Source: JBECKQ01 sp040235375 (GTDB taxonomy: Bacteria > Planctomycetota > Phycisphaerae > UBA1845). Taken from it: a stretch of 30,226 nt of DNA. The notes beneath the pieces are model-generated. The model had not been told where the DNA came from. It made no database searches and worked only from the letters and a program-made list of their open reading frames with translations. Location of the stretch: NCBI GenBank assembly GCA_040235375.1, contig JBECKQ010000059.1, positions 1 through 30,226 on the forward strand, written 5' to 3'. A program made the position numbers and the translations under genes. Below are positions 11,800-18,720 of the stretch, in pieces (the first letter of the stretch is position 1; every line of letters starts with the position of its first letter).

Positions 11800-11828
11800 A
11801 AGCGCGTCACCCTGGTGAGATCGCTAAC

Positions 11829-13277
11829 CTACACCCCCGCACGGACCGTCGTGGCGGTTTTCACCGCCGCCAGGGCCTGGTCGAGGTCGGCGATGATGTC
11901 GTCGGGATGCTCCGCGCCGACGCACAGGCGCACGAGGTTCGCCGGAATGCCCGCCAGGCGGCGACCCTCTTCGCCCTGCTGCTGATGCGTCGAGATGGCG
12001 GGGATGGTCGCCACGCTTTTGATCCGCCCGAGGTCCGTCGCCCGCCAGACGCGGCGCAGGTTGTCGAAGAACTTCCGCGTCACGTCGGCGCCGCCCTTGA
12101 CGCAGAAGGACATCAGGTGCCCGTACCGGTTCACCGGCCGGCCGTACTGCTCGTCGTACTCGGCGTCCACCAGCCACATATACCGGCTGGCCAGCTCGTG
12201 CAGTGGGTGGTCCGGCAGGCCGAGGTACTGCACGCTCTCGATCTGCGGATGACCGTCCAGGAACTGGGCCACGTTCATCGTGTTGCGGCTCATCAGGTCC
12301 ATCTTCGAGCGCAGCGTGCGCATGTCGTTCAGCGTCATCACCGCCTGCATGGGATGCAGGTTCGGCCCGTAGTCCCGGTTGGGAAGATACTTCACGTATA
12401 TTGCGAAGTCCTCTTTCAGCGGCGGGTTGTCGATGCTCGTGACCAGGTTTCTGCGCGCGATCACCGCTCCACAGATGCCGAACCCGCTGCTCGTCAGTGT
12501 CTTGGTCGCACTCTGCACCACGATGTCCGCCCCGTGGCAGATCGGCCGCAATAGCGCCGGCGTGGCCACCGTGCTGTCCACGATCAACGGCAGGTTGTGG
12601 CTGTGGGCCAGGTCGGCAACCGCCTCGATGTCGAAGAACCCGAGCTGCGGGTTGCTCGGCAGCTCGCCGTAGAGGAATCGCGTGTTCTCGTCGATCTTTC
12701 GCGCCCACTCGTCGATGTTCGTGGGGTCCTGGATCCAGCGGCATTCGATGTCGCGCTCTTCGGCCAGGCGGACATTGAACTGTTGAAACGTCCCGCCGTA
12801 GCACTGCGCCGTCGCCAGGAAGTTGCGCGGCTCGAGCTTGTTGTGGAAACGGTGCACGAGAAACGGCTGTACGGCCGTCATCACCGCCGCCATGCCCGAC
12901 GACGTGGAGCAGCAACCCGTCTCGCCGTCGAAGCCGTACCCTTCCAGCAGGGCGAGCGTCCACTCGTAGTAATACGTCGAGGGGTTGGCGATTCGCGAAT
13001 AGCACCACGTGGGGATCAGGTAGGCCAGGGCCGCGGCCATCTCGTCCGAGTCCCGGTACGCCTGTGACGAGCTCATGAAGATCGGCTCGATGATGGCCCC
13101 CTGGTAGTCCTCGATCGCGTCCTCGACGTTGTACAGGCCGTGGACGGCGATCGTGTCGAACCTCCACTTCTTCACAACGTCGCGGATGTACTTTGATCGC
13201 CGGGCGAGATAGGCGTTGTTGCGGTCGATGTACTTCTGCATTCCCGGCGTGATGTGGACTTCGTCTCCCCCGTACAT
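11829..13277 (-). CDS. Cys/Met metabolism PLP-dependent enzyme (trans-sulfuration family)
   Basis: This 482-residue enzyme is of the cystathionine gamma-synthase / O-acetylhomoserine sulfhydrylase / methionine gamma-lyase superfamily. Visible landmarks are YSRIANPST at 93-101, the PLP-phosphate region TSSGMAAV at 125-132, the aspartate D234 in IVDST that binds the pyridine nitrogen, and the Schiff-base lysine K259 in VVQSATKTL. It is longer than the usual 380-430 residues: about 60 N-terminal residues precede the conserved core and an extra helical segment follows the lysine. The exact reaction cannot be decided. Its divergent position beside threonine synthase suggests homoserine-derived sulfur amino acid metabolism. 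The start is the ATG at 13277 with GGAGGA just upstream. A longer frame to 13346 adds 23 basic residues and is rejected. Confidence 0.85.
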   Translation of the reverse strand: MYGGDEVHITPGMQKYIDRNNAYLARRSKYIRDVVKKWRFDTIAVHGLYNVEDAIEDYQGAIIEPIFMSSSQAYRDSDEMAAALAYLIPTWCYSRIANPSTYYYEWTLALLEGYGFDGETGCCSTSSGMAAVMTAVQPFLVHRFHNKLEPRNFLATAQCYGGTFQQFNVRLAEERDIECRWIQDPTNIDEWARKIDENTRFLYGELPSNPQLGFFDIEAVADLAHSHNLPLIVDSTVATPALLRPICHGADIVVQSATKTLTSSGFGICGAVIARRNLVTSIDNPPLKEDFAIYVKYLPNRDYGPNLHPMQAVMTLNDMRTLRSKMDLMSRNTMNVAQFLDGHPQIESVQYLGLPDHPLHELASRYMWLVDAEYDEQYGRPVNRYGHLMSFCVKGGADVTRKFFDNLRRVWRATDLGRIKSVATIPAISTHQQQGEEGRRLAGIPANLVRLCVGAEHPDDIIADLDQALAAVKTATTVRAGV

Positions 13278-13322
13278 GACGTTCCTCCGTTCGGTGGTCG
13301 CCCTCTCCTGGGCCCGACCCCC

Positions 13323-13351
13323 AGTATAGCGTTTCCGGTTTCGCACCGAAA
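13323..13351 (-). promoter_or_regulatory. Weak candidate promoter for the PLP enzyme gene
   Basis: TATACT (complement of 13323-13328) is a good -10 box about 46 bp upstream of the ATG at 13277. The matching -35, TTTCGG (complement of 13346-13351) at 17 bp, is poor. This divergent intergenic region should also hold the thrC promoter, which I could not define. Confidence 0.33.
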
Positions 13352-13498
13352 AGCGCCCAGCGCTGCTGCTTTTCCGCCAGTGCCGATGCCGCTAGGATTG
13401 CATCATTCGCGAAGCGCGGCGGCGAGAGTGCCTTGTGCCATTGCTTTTGAGCGATGCTCCCAAAGCCCGCTCGCGGACAAGTGCAGGAGCGCCGAACG

Positions 13499-14860
13499 AT
13501 GCCTCAGCAAATCCACTACTACAGCACGAATCGCTCGGCGCCGTCCGTCACTCTCGCCGAAGCCCTGCTCCAAGGCCAGGCGCCCGATCGCGGCCTCTAC
13601 ATGCCCGACCGCGTACCGACGATTCCCGCAGATCGGCTGGCCGCCATGTCGGATTGGAGCTATCCGCGCGTCGCCGCCGCCGTCCTCCAGCCCTTTGCCG
13701 ACGGCATGATCGACGCCGCTGCGATGCTCGCCCTGTGCGACGAAGCCTACGACTTCGACGTGCCCCTCGAGGGCGTGTCCGATGAAAGTTTCCTCATGCG
13801 GCTCGACCGCGGGCCCACGGCGTCGTTCAAGGATTTCGCCGCCCGCATGATGGCCCGATGGATGGGTGGGCTGGTGCAATCGCGCGAAGACGAGCTCATC
13901 ATCCTGACTGCGACCTCCGGCGATACCGGCAGTGCCGTCGCGCACGCCTATCTGGGGCTCGATCGCGTGCGCGTTGTGGTCCTGTTCCCCATCGACGAGG
14001 TCTCCGACCGCCAGCGCAAGCAGATGACCACGCTCGGCGGAAACGTCACCGCCGTCGCGGTCGACGGCAAGTTTGATGACTGCCAGGCGATGGTCAAACG
14101 GGCCTTCGCCGATTCCGCGCTGGCCGGCCTGCATCTGACCTCGGCGAATTCGATCAACATCGGCCGCCTGCTGCCGCAGAGTGTTTACTACGTCTATGCC
14201 TACGCGCGCCTGGCCACGGGCGGCGAGCCGATCGTCATCTCCGTGCCTTCCGGCAATTTCGGCGACATGATGGGCGCCGTGCTCGCCCGGCGGATGGGCG
14301 TGCCGATCGCTCGTCTGGTCATCGCCACGAACGCCAACGACGAGGTGCCGGCCTTCCTGCGCACCGGTGAGTACCACAAGATCGCCCCCTCACGCGTGTG
14401 CATCTCCAACGCGATGAACGTCGGCCATCCGTCCAACCTCGCCCGGCTGGTGGACGTCTACGGCGGTTGGATGGACGAGACCGGCCGGATGCGCGAGCAG
14501 CCGGACATCGATCGCATGCGGCAGGACCTCTATGCCATCAGCATCGACGATGAAGAGACGCGCGCCACGATCCGCAGCGCCTACGAGCGTCATCAGGTCA
14601 TTCTTGAGCCGCACGGCGCCGTCGGCTGGGCCGGCCTGCGGCATTTTCAGGCGGATCATCCGGATGGGGCAAGTACCCTGTCCGTCAGTGTCGAAACGGC
14701 CCACCCGGCCAAGTTCCCCGAGGAAATCCGGCGCCTCCTGGGCATCGAACCCGAGACACCGCCATCGCTGCAAGGCATCGAGCAGCGCGCCGAGCATTAC
14801 GAACGGCTCGATCCGGACTACCACGCTTTTCGCAGAATGCTTACCGCCCGCCTCGCGTAG
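13499..14860 (+). CDS. thrC: Threonine synthase
   Basis: This 453-residue PLP enzyme converts O-phosphohomoserine to threonine in the cytoplasm. The N-terminal TNRSAPSVTLAEALLQG and APDRGLYMPDRVP are typical of the long, fungal/enterobacterial-type threonine synthases (ThrC class with a 450-residue chain). The Schiff-base lysine is K111 in PTASFKDFAARMM, and TATSGDTGSAVAHAY near 139-153 is the substrate/phosphate loop. VPSGNFGDMMGA is the glycine-rich PLP-phosphate loop. The start at 13499 is chosen over an upstream in-frame ATG at 13454 because AGGAG at 13485-13489 is well placed and homology begins at MPQQIHYYST. It diverges from a sulfur amino acid PLP enzyme, which could compete for homoserine-derived substrate; this pairing is suggestive, not proof of shared control. 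Confidence 0.93.
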   Translation: MPQQIHYYSTNRSAPSVTLAEALLQGQAPDRGLYMPDRVPTIPADRLAAMSDWSYPRVAAAVLQPFADGMIDAAAMLALCDEAYDFDVPLEGVSDESFLMRLDRGPTASFKDFAARMMARWMGGLVQSREDELIILTATSGDTGSAVAHAYLGLDRVRVVVLFPIDEVSDRQRKQMTTLGGNVTAVAVDGKFDDCQAMVKRAFADSALAGLHLTSANSINIGRLLPQSVYYVYAYARLATGGEPIVISVPSGNFGDMMGAVLARRMGVPIARLVIATNANDEVPAFLRTGEYHKIAPSRVCISNAMNVGHPSNLARLVDVYGGWMDETGRMREQPDIDRMRQDLYAISIDDEETRATIRSAYERHQVILEPHGAVGWAGLRHFQADHPDGASTLSVSVETAHPAKFPEEIRRLLGIEPETPPSLQGIEQRAEHYERLDPDYHAFRRMLTARLA

Positions 14861-14891
14861 GTGATGTGACCCGAACAGACACGCCGCGACC

Positions 14892-14910
14892 CCCTCCCTT
14901 GCAGGGAGGG
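14892..14910. repeat. Perfect GC-rich palindrome after thrC
   Basis: CCCTCCCT at 14892-14899 and AGGGAGGG at 14903-14910 form a perfect 8-bp stem with a 3-nt loop. A second G-rich arm, GGGGGAGGG at 14914-14922, could pair alternatively with the first arm. No T-run follows. Similar palindromes are, from memory, dispersed in many GC-rich genomes, so this may be an interspersed repeat that also serves as the end of the thrC transcript. Confidence 0.6.
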
Positions 14911-15035
14911 CCCGGGGGAGGGTTGATCGAAAGCCAACAACCCACCCGTGTGCCGCTGCTCGCGAGCAATGCTGGACGAACGAATGGGGACAGGGACCGC
15001 GGCTTTAATCAGGCAATCTTCGAACGGTCGCTGAG

Positions 15036-15070
15036 CCCTCTTGCCTCCTGCCTACCGCTTCTTGCTTCCG
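15036..15070. repeat. Degenerate heptamer repeat across the SEC-C gene stop
   Basis: Five 7-bp steps read on the plus strand: CCCTCTT, GCCTCCT, GCCTACC, GCTTCTT, GCTTCCG. The minus-strand SEC-C gene stops (TAG, complement of 15052-15054) inside the third unit. This mirrors the array at 1672-1713, where the stop also falls in a GCCTA unit. Confidence 0.55.
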
Positions 15071-15279
15071 CCCCCCTTCTTCCCGCAGCACTGCTTGTAT
15101 TTCTTGCCGCTGCCGCACGGGCACGGGTCGTTCCGGCCAGGCTTCGATTCGCTGTGAATGGGTTCGACCGGAGGCGGCAAGGGCATTTCGTCCTCGCCCG
15201 GCAGATGCTTGCGGTACTGATCTTCCTTCTCCCTTCGCCTGCGAAAACGCTCCTCGCTGTCTTCCGACTTGCGCGCCAT
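15052..15279 (-). CDS. Small SEC-C motif protein
   Basis: This 75-residue protein has a charged N-terminal half (MARKSEDSEERFRRRREKED) and a C-terminal SEC-C zinc-binding motif, GRNDPCPCGSGKKYKQCC, at residues 48-65 with cysteines 53, 55, 64 and 65. The motif is known from the C-terminus of SecA, where it binds zinc and contacts SecB and ribosomes, and it also occurs as a stand-alone module in small proteins of unknown function. The ATG at 15279 is chosen because the upstream extension to 15444 has no family support. A GGAG lies 9 nt upstream. The C-terminal Lys/Arg residues are encoded by the degenerate heptamer repeat. Confidence 0.75.
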   Translation of the reverse strand: MARKSEDSEERFRRRREKEDQYRKHLPGEDEMPLPPPVEPIHSESKPGRNDPCPCGSGKKYKQCCGKKGGGSKKR

Positions 15280-15589
15280 CCTCGAAAACTCCGTTACACA
15301 ACAGATGCCTGTTCCTGGCACCGACGTTCCGTGCAACCTGCGGCGTTCCTCCGCGGCGTGTCCGAACCCCACGTGAGTCGGCTGGCGCCGGCGGTCACCT
15401 GCTGCGTGTGACTCATGCCTCCAAACTGGACAATCGGTTCCCACTGCGGGCGAACACTGATTATACCGTCAACCTGCGGCTGGAGAAGTGCCACTTGACC
15501 GTCGTCGGAGTCGTTGGTACGTTCAGGCCGGAGAGCGGCAGGAGCGTTGCGGGCGGGCTGGATCGGCTCGAAGATTCTTGGGAAGCCAC
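15280..15589. other. 310-bp intergenic region upstream of the cytochrome cluster
   Basis: No gene is seen. The region separates the divergent SEC-C gene and the cytochrome-Rieske gene. It holds a plus-strand promoter candidate (15495-15523). On the minus strand there is a TATAAT (complement of 15460-15465) with no convincing -35 at the right distance. Confidence 0.5.
15495..15523 (+). promoter_or_regulatory. Candidate promoter of the cytochrome cluster
   Basis: TTGACC at 15495-15500 and TACGTT at 15518-15523 are separated by the ideal 17 bp. This would start transcription about 60 nt before the ATG at 15590. The -35 matches five of six consensus bases; the -10 is weaker. Confidence 0.42.
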
Positions 15590-17425
15590 ATGAAGATACC
15601 GCGGTTCCTCCTCCCGACGATATCGCTGATCGTTGCGGCGTGGCCGAGCATATCGTCCGGTCAGGAGAGAGAGGTCACGTGCGACACCTGTCACTCGGCC
15701 GCCGCCCAACACGTGGCCGGATCGGTCCACAAGTCCCTCCAATGTCAGGAGTGCCACGGCGGCCAACCCCGATACGAAGTCTCCGCCGATCGGGTTGCGC
15801 AACTCAGCGCCGAGCATACTGAAGGCGTCAAGTTCGATCACGGCGCCACCTTTCGAGGCGTGCTGGATCGCCTGGCGATCCCGAACATGTGCGGCGTCTG
15901 CCACGCGGATGTCGAGCGGATGAATCCGTACGGCCTTCGCACCGATATCCTGGCCCGCTACAAGACCAGTCACCATGGCCAGGCGGTGCTCGAGCACAAG
16001 GATGCCCGCGCCGCGGTTTGCACGGACTGTCATGGCCCCGCGCACGCGGTGGTGAGCGTGGACAATCCGGCAAGCCCCGCCTTTACACTGAACGTCCCCA
16101 ACACCTGCGGGCATTGCCATGCCGACGCAAAGCTGATGGCCAACTATGGCATACCTGTTGAGGTGGTTGCTGAGTATAAGCAGAGCATCCATGGCCAGCA
16201 GGTTCTCGAACACGGGGATTTGGGCTCCCCGACCTGTGCCACGTGTCACGGAAACCACGCGGCGATGCCGCCGGGATTCGGCAGCGTCGGCGCCGTGTGC
16301 GGCCAGTGTCACACGGTTGCCGCCGACAACTTCGCGAAGACCTTCCACGCGGGGCTCATGGGCTTTGAAGGTTGCGTGCAGTGTCATGGGGGGGGCGAGG
16401 GGCGCCACCTGCATCTCATCCAGCGGATCACCGAACCGCCCAAAGTCATGGTTCAACGCTATGCTCAACTGCTCGAATCCAATCGCCATCCTTCGCCGGA
16501 GGAGGTTCGGCAGGCGATTCATCCTGAACCGGAGCACATATTCGCACGAGCACTGCCGACCTGCCTGAACTGCCACGATGCCGTCAGCAAGGACGAGAAC
16601 CTCGCCGGGTTTTTCGGTATGCTTGACGAGATTGCCGGGGCGGAGCGCAGCTACGTGCAAACCGCCCACCGCCTGGACGTGATGAGCAGAGGCGTCCTTC
16701 TCGTCGAGCACCAGCGTTTCAAGTTCCAGGATGCCAAAACGCGCCTGCTCGAACTGGCTCCATTGCAGCATACGCTGAACAAGTCGTCGGTCACTGAGAA
16801 GATCGGGCAACTGAACGCCGTCCGCGACGAGGTCAACGACGAACTCGACAGACTGCAGGCGGGGCTCTCATGGCGATGGCGATCCTTGATCGTCATCTGG
16901 ATATTCGCCGTTTGCCTGGCTGCGCTGCTGTATGTCAAGTTTCGACGGCTCAAGCGCGTCCACGTCCGCTCGGCCGACAAGGGCGAAACTCCGCCGCCGC
17001 CCGCCGGCGGCCTGCCCAGGCGGTCGTTCCTCGACTGGCTCGTTGGCTTCGGGACGGCCATCGCTGCCATCGCCTTGGCTGTTCCGGCCCTCGCCTATCT
17101 TTGGCCGGCGGCCCGGGGCACGGGCACCGCCCGGGTCGAAGTGAAGGACGCCGCGGCGATGAAACGGGGCGACAGCAAAATGATCCAGCTCAACGGGAAG
17201 CCCATCATTGTCGTCCGCGAATCATCCGGATTGCGCGCGTTTTCAGCCATCTGCACGCACTTGGGCTGCCTCGTCAAATGGCACGCGAAGGACATGGAAT
17301 TCAAGTGCCCCTGCCACGCTGGAGTGTTCGACAAGGATGGCAAGGTTGTCTCCGGCCCGCCGCCGGCCCCGCTGCCGGAGTACAAGGTCAGCGAAGTAGG
17401 CGGGAAAGTCTATGTCACGGCTTAG
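15590..17425 (+). CDS. Nonahaem cytochrome c fused to a Rieske iron-sulfur protein
   Basis: This 611-residue fusion starts with a Sec-type signal peptide (MKIPRFLLPTISLIVAAWPS). Nine CXXCH haem c sites follow, at residues 31, 52, 101, 144, 173, 216, 237, 262 and 325. A haem-free helical segment runs to about 427. A transmembrane helix lies at about 432-452, then a short basic, proline-rich loop. A twin-arginine-like segment (RRSFLDW from 477) leads into a second transmembrane helix. A Rieske [2Fe-2S] domain ends the protein, with CTHLGC at 555-560 and CPCHAG at 573-578. Both haem and Rieske domains would face the periplasm. Rieske proteins take electrons from quinol at cytochrome b and pass them to a c-type cytochrome; here donor and acceptor share one chain. 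The ATG at 15590 follows GGGAAG. The upstream in-frame start at 15488 is rejected because it hides the signal peptide. Cytochrome b follows 18 bp later. Confidence 0.9.
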   Translation: MKIPRFLLPTISLIVAAWPSISSGQEREVTCDTCHSAAAQHVAGSVHKSLQCQECHGGQPRYEVSADRVAQLSAEHTEGVKFDHGATFRGVLDRLAIPNMCGVCHADVERMNPYGLRTDILARYKTSHHGQAVLEHKDARAAVCTDCHGPAHAVVSVDNPASPAFTLNVPNTCGHCHADAKLMANYGIPVEVVAEYKQSIHGQQVLEHGDLGSPTCATCHGNHAAMPPGFGSVGAVCGQCHTVAADNFAKTFHAGLMGFEGCVQCHGGGEGRHLHLIQRITEPPKVMVQRYAQLLESNRHPSPEEVRQAIHPEPEHIFARALPTCLNCHDAVSKDENLAGFFGMLDEIAGAERSYVQTAHRLDVMSRGVLLVEHQRFKFQDAKTRLLELAPLQHTLNKSSVTEKIGQLNAVRDEVNDELDRLQAGLSWRWRSLIVIWIFAVCLAALLYVKFRRLKRVHVRSADKGETPPPPAGGLPRRSFLDWLVGFGTAIAAIALAVPALAYLWPAARGTGTARVEVKDAAAMKRGDSKMIQLNGKPIIVVRESSGLRAFSAICTHLGCLVKWHAKDMEFKCPCHAGVFDKDGKVVSGPPPAPLPEYKVSEVGGKVYVTA

Positions 17426-17443
17426 TTGTGTGTGGAGGTGCTG

Positions 17444-18619
17444 ATGGCCGCGCGGTCGACGATCAAGGCCTTTTTCGACGCCCGTTTCGATACCGAGCGG
17501 TATTCGAGCTTCGTCGACAAGCAGTTGCACAAGCGGCTTCCGCCGCACACGGGCTGGCTTCACGTCTTCGGCAGCCTCTCGCTCCTGCTGTTCCTCAGCC
17601 AGACCATCACCGGAATTCTCCTCCTCCTTTACTATCGCCCGACGCCGGAGGCGGCTTACCAATCGATCAAGTATATTACCGCCGAGGTCCACTTCGGCTG
17701 GCTCTATCGTCAGGTGCACGCGTGGGGCGCGTCATTGATGATCCTGGCGCTGCTTCTTCACATGATTCGCACGTACTTCATGGGTTCTTACAAGAAACCC
17801 CGGGAACTCACGTGGGTCACGGGGGCGCTGCTGTTCATTGTTACAATCGTGTTCGGTTTTACCGGCTATCTTCTTCCGTGGAACCAAATAGCCTACTGGG
17901 CCACGACGGTGGGAACCGAATCGGCCGCCAAGGTCCCGTTAATCGGCCAGTGGCTGCAGTATCTGCTGCGAGGAGGCGACACTATCACGGGAGAAACGCT
18001 GTCCCGTTTCTTCGTTGTCCATGTCATCGTTCTCCCGTGGATCATCACCGCATTGGTCATTCTCCACCTGACACTGATGCGCGTGCACAACCTTGCCACG
18101 ATGGAGCCGGTCGGCGAGGAGAAGCCCGTTCCACCTGAGCAGGGCATCCCTTTCTATCCGGTGCACGTCGCCAAGGAGGGGGTCGTGATTGCCCTGCTCT
18201 TCGCCCTCCTCATGACGCTCGCGGTTCTCGCGCCATGGGGGATCGGCGAGCCGGCAGACCCGTTGTCGACTCCCGTACACATCAAGCCGGAGTGGTACTT
18301 CCTCCCCAGCTACCAATTGCTGAAGTACTTCGAGGGCCCGTATGGCGCCGTTCTGGGGGTATTCGCGTGCTCGGTTCCGTTTATTCTCCTGTTGCTCTGG
18401 CCTTTTCTTGATCGTGGTCGACAGCGTCATCCCCGCCACCGTCCCGTGGCGGTAACTCTCGGCGTGATCGCTCTTGTGGCCGCTGTGGCGCTCGGGTACG
18501 TCGGCCACATCTCGGAGACGGAACAGACGTTCTTCGGCAAGCGCTATTACTTCGATCTGCTCGGACGCCCCCACGCCGTGCACGAGGGGACGGAGAGCAC
18601 CCAACCGACTGAGCCGTAG
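17444..18619 (+). CDS. Full-length cytochrome b of a bc-type quinol oxidoreductase
   Basis: This 391-residue membrane protein carries both the haem-binding half and the quinol-site half of cytochrome b in one chain. Haem b ligand pairs are H92/H106 (spacing 14) and H193/H208 (spacing 15); the longer second spacing is characteristic of the b6 lineage rather than mitochondrial-type cytochrome b. The quinol-site PEWY motif is at 282-285 (KPEWYFLPSYQLLKYF). Aligning PPHTGWLHVFGS with the b6 segment PPHVNIFYCLGG puts Val41 where b6 has the cysteine that holds haem ci, so covalent haem ci is not expected. The ATG at 17444 is preceded by GGAGG at 17434-17438; the TTG at 17426 directly after the upstream stop is rejected. 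It should oxidise quinol in the membrane with the Rieske domain encoded immediately upstream. Confidence 0.92.
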   Translation: MAARSTIKAFFDARFDTERYSSFVDKQLHKRLPPHTGWLHVFGSLSLLLFLSQTITGILLLLYYRPTPEAAYQSIKYITAEVHFGWLYRQVHAWGASLMILALLLHMIRTYFMGSYKKPRELTWVTGALLFIVTIVFGFTGYLLPWNQIAYWATTVGTESAAKVPLIGQWLQYLLRGGDTITGETLSRFFVVHVIVLPWIITALVILHLTLMRVHNLATMEPVGEEKPVPPEQGIPFYPVHVAKEGVVIALLFALLMTLAVLAPWGIGEPADPLSTPVHIKPEWYFLPSYQLLKYFEGPYGAVLGVFACSVPFILLLLWPFLDRGRQRHPRHRPVAVTLGVIALVAAVALGYVGHISETEQTFFGKRYYFDLLGRPHAVHEGTESTQPTEP

Positions 18620-18720
18620 CAGACGAATAATGGTGGAACATCCGGAGACTCGCCAGAACCGTTGATCCGCATGTACAGGCCTGTCTCGAACCCGCCAGGT
18701 TTTTCCAAGGTCCATAAGGC

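Noticed and set aside
14861..15051. Possible tRNA or small RNA after thrC
   Set aside because: No cloverleaf, T-loop or anticodon arm could be recognised; only a simple palindrome is visible.
15040..15070. CRISPR-like short repeats
   Set aside because: The repeat unit is only 7 bp, degenerate, without spacers or cas genes.
15461..16810. Minus-strand open frame of 449 codons opposite the haem region
   Set aside because: It is rich in Ala/His/Arg without domains and opposes nine in-frame CXXCH motifs on the plus strand.
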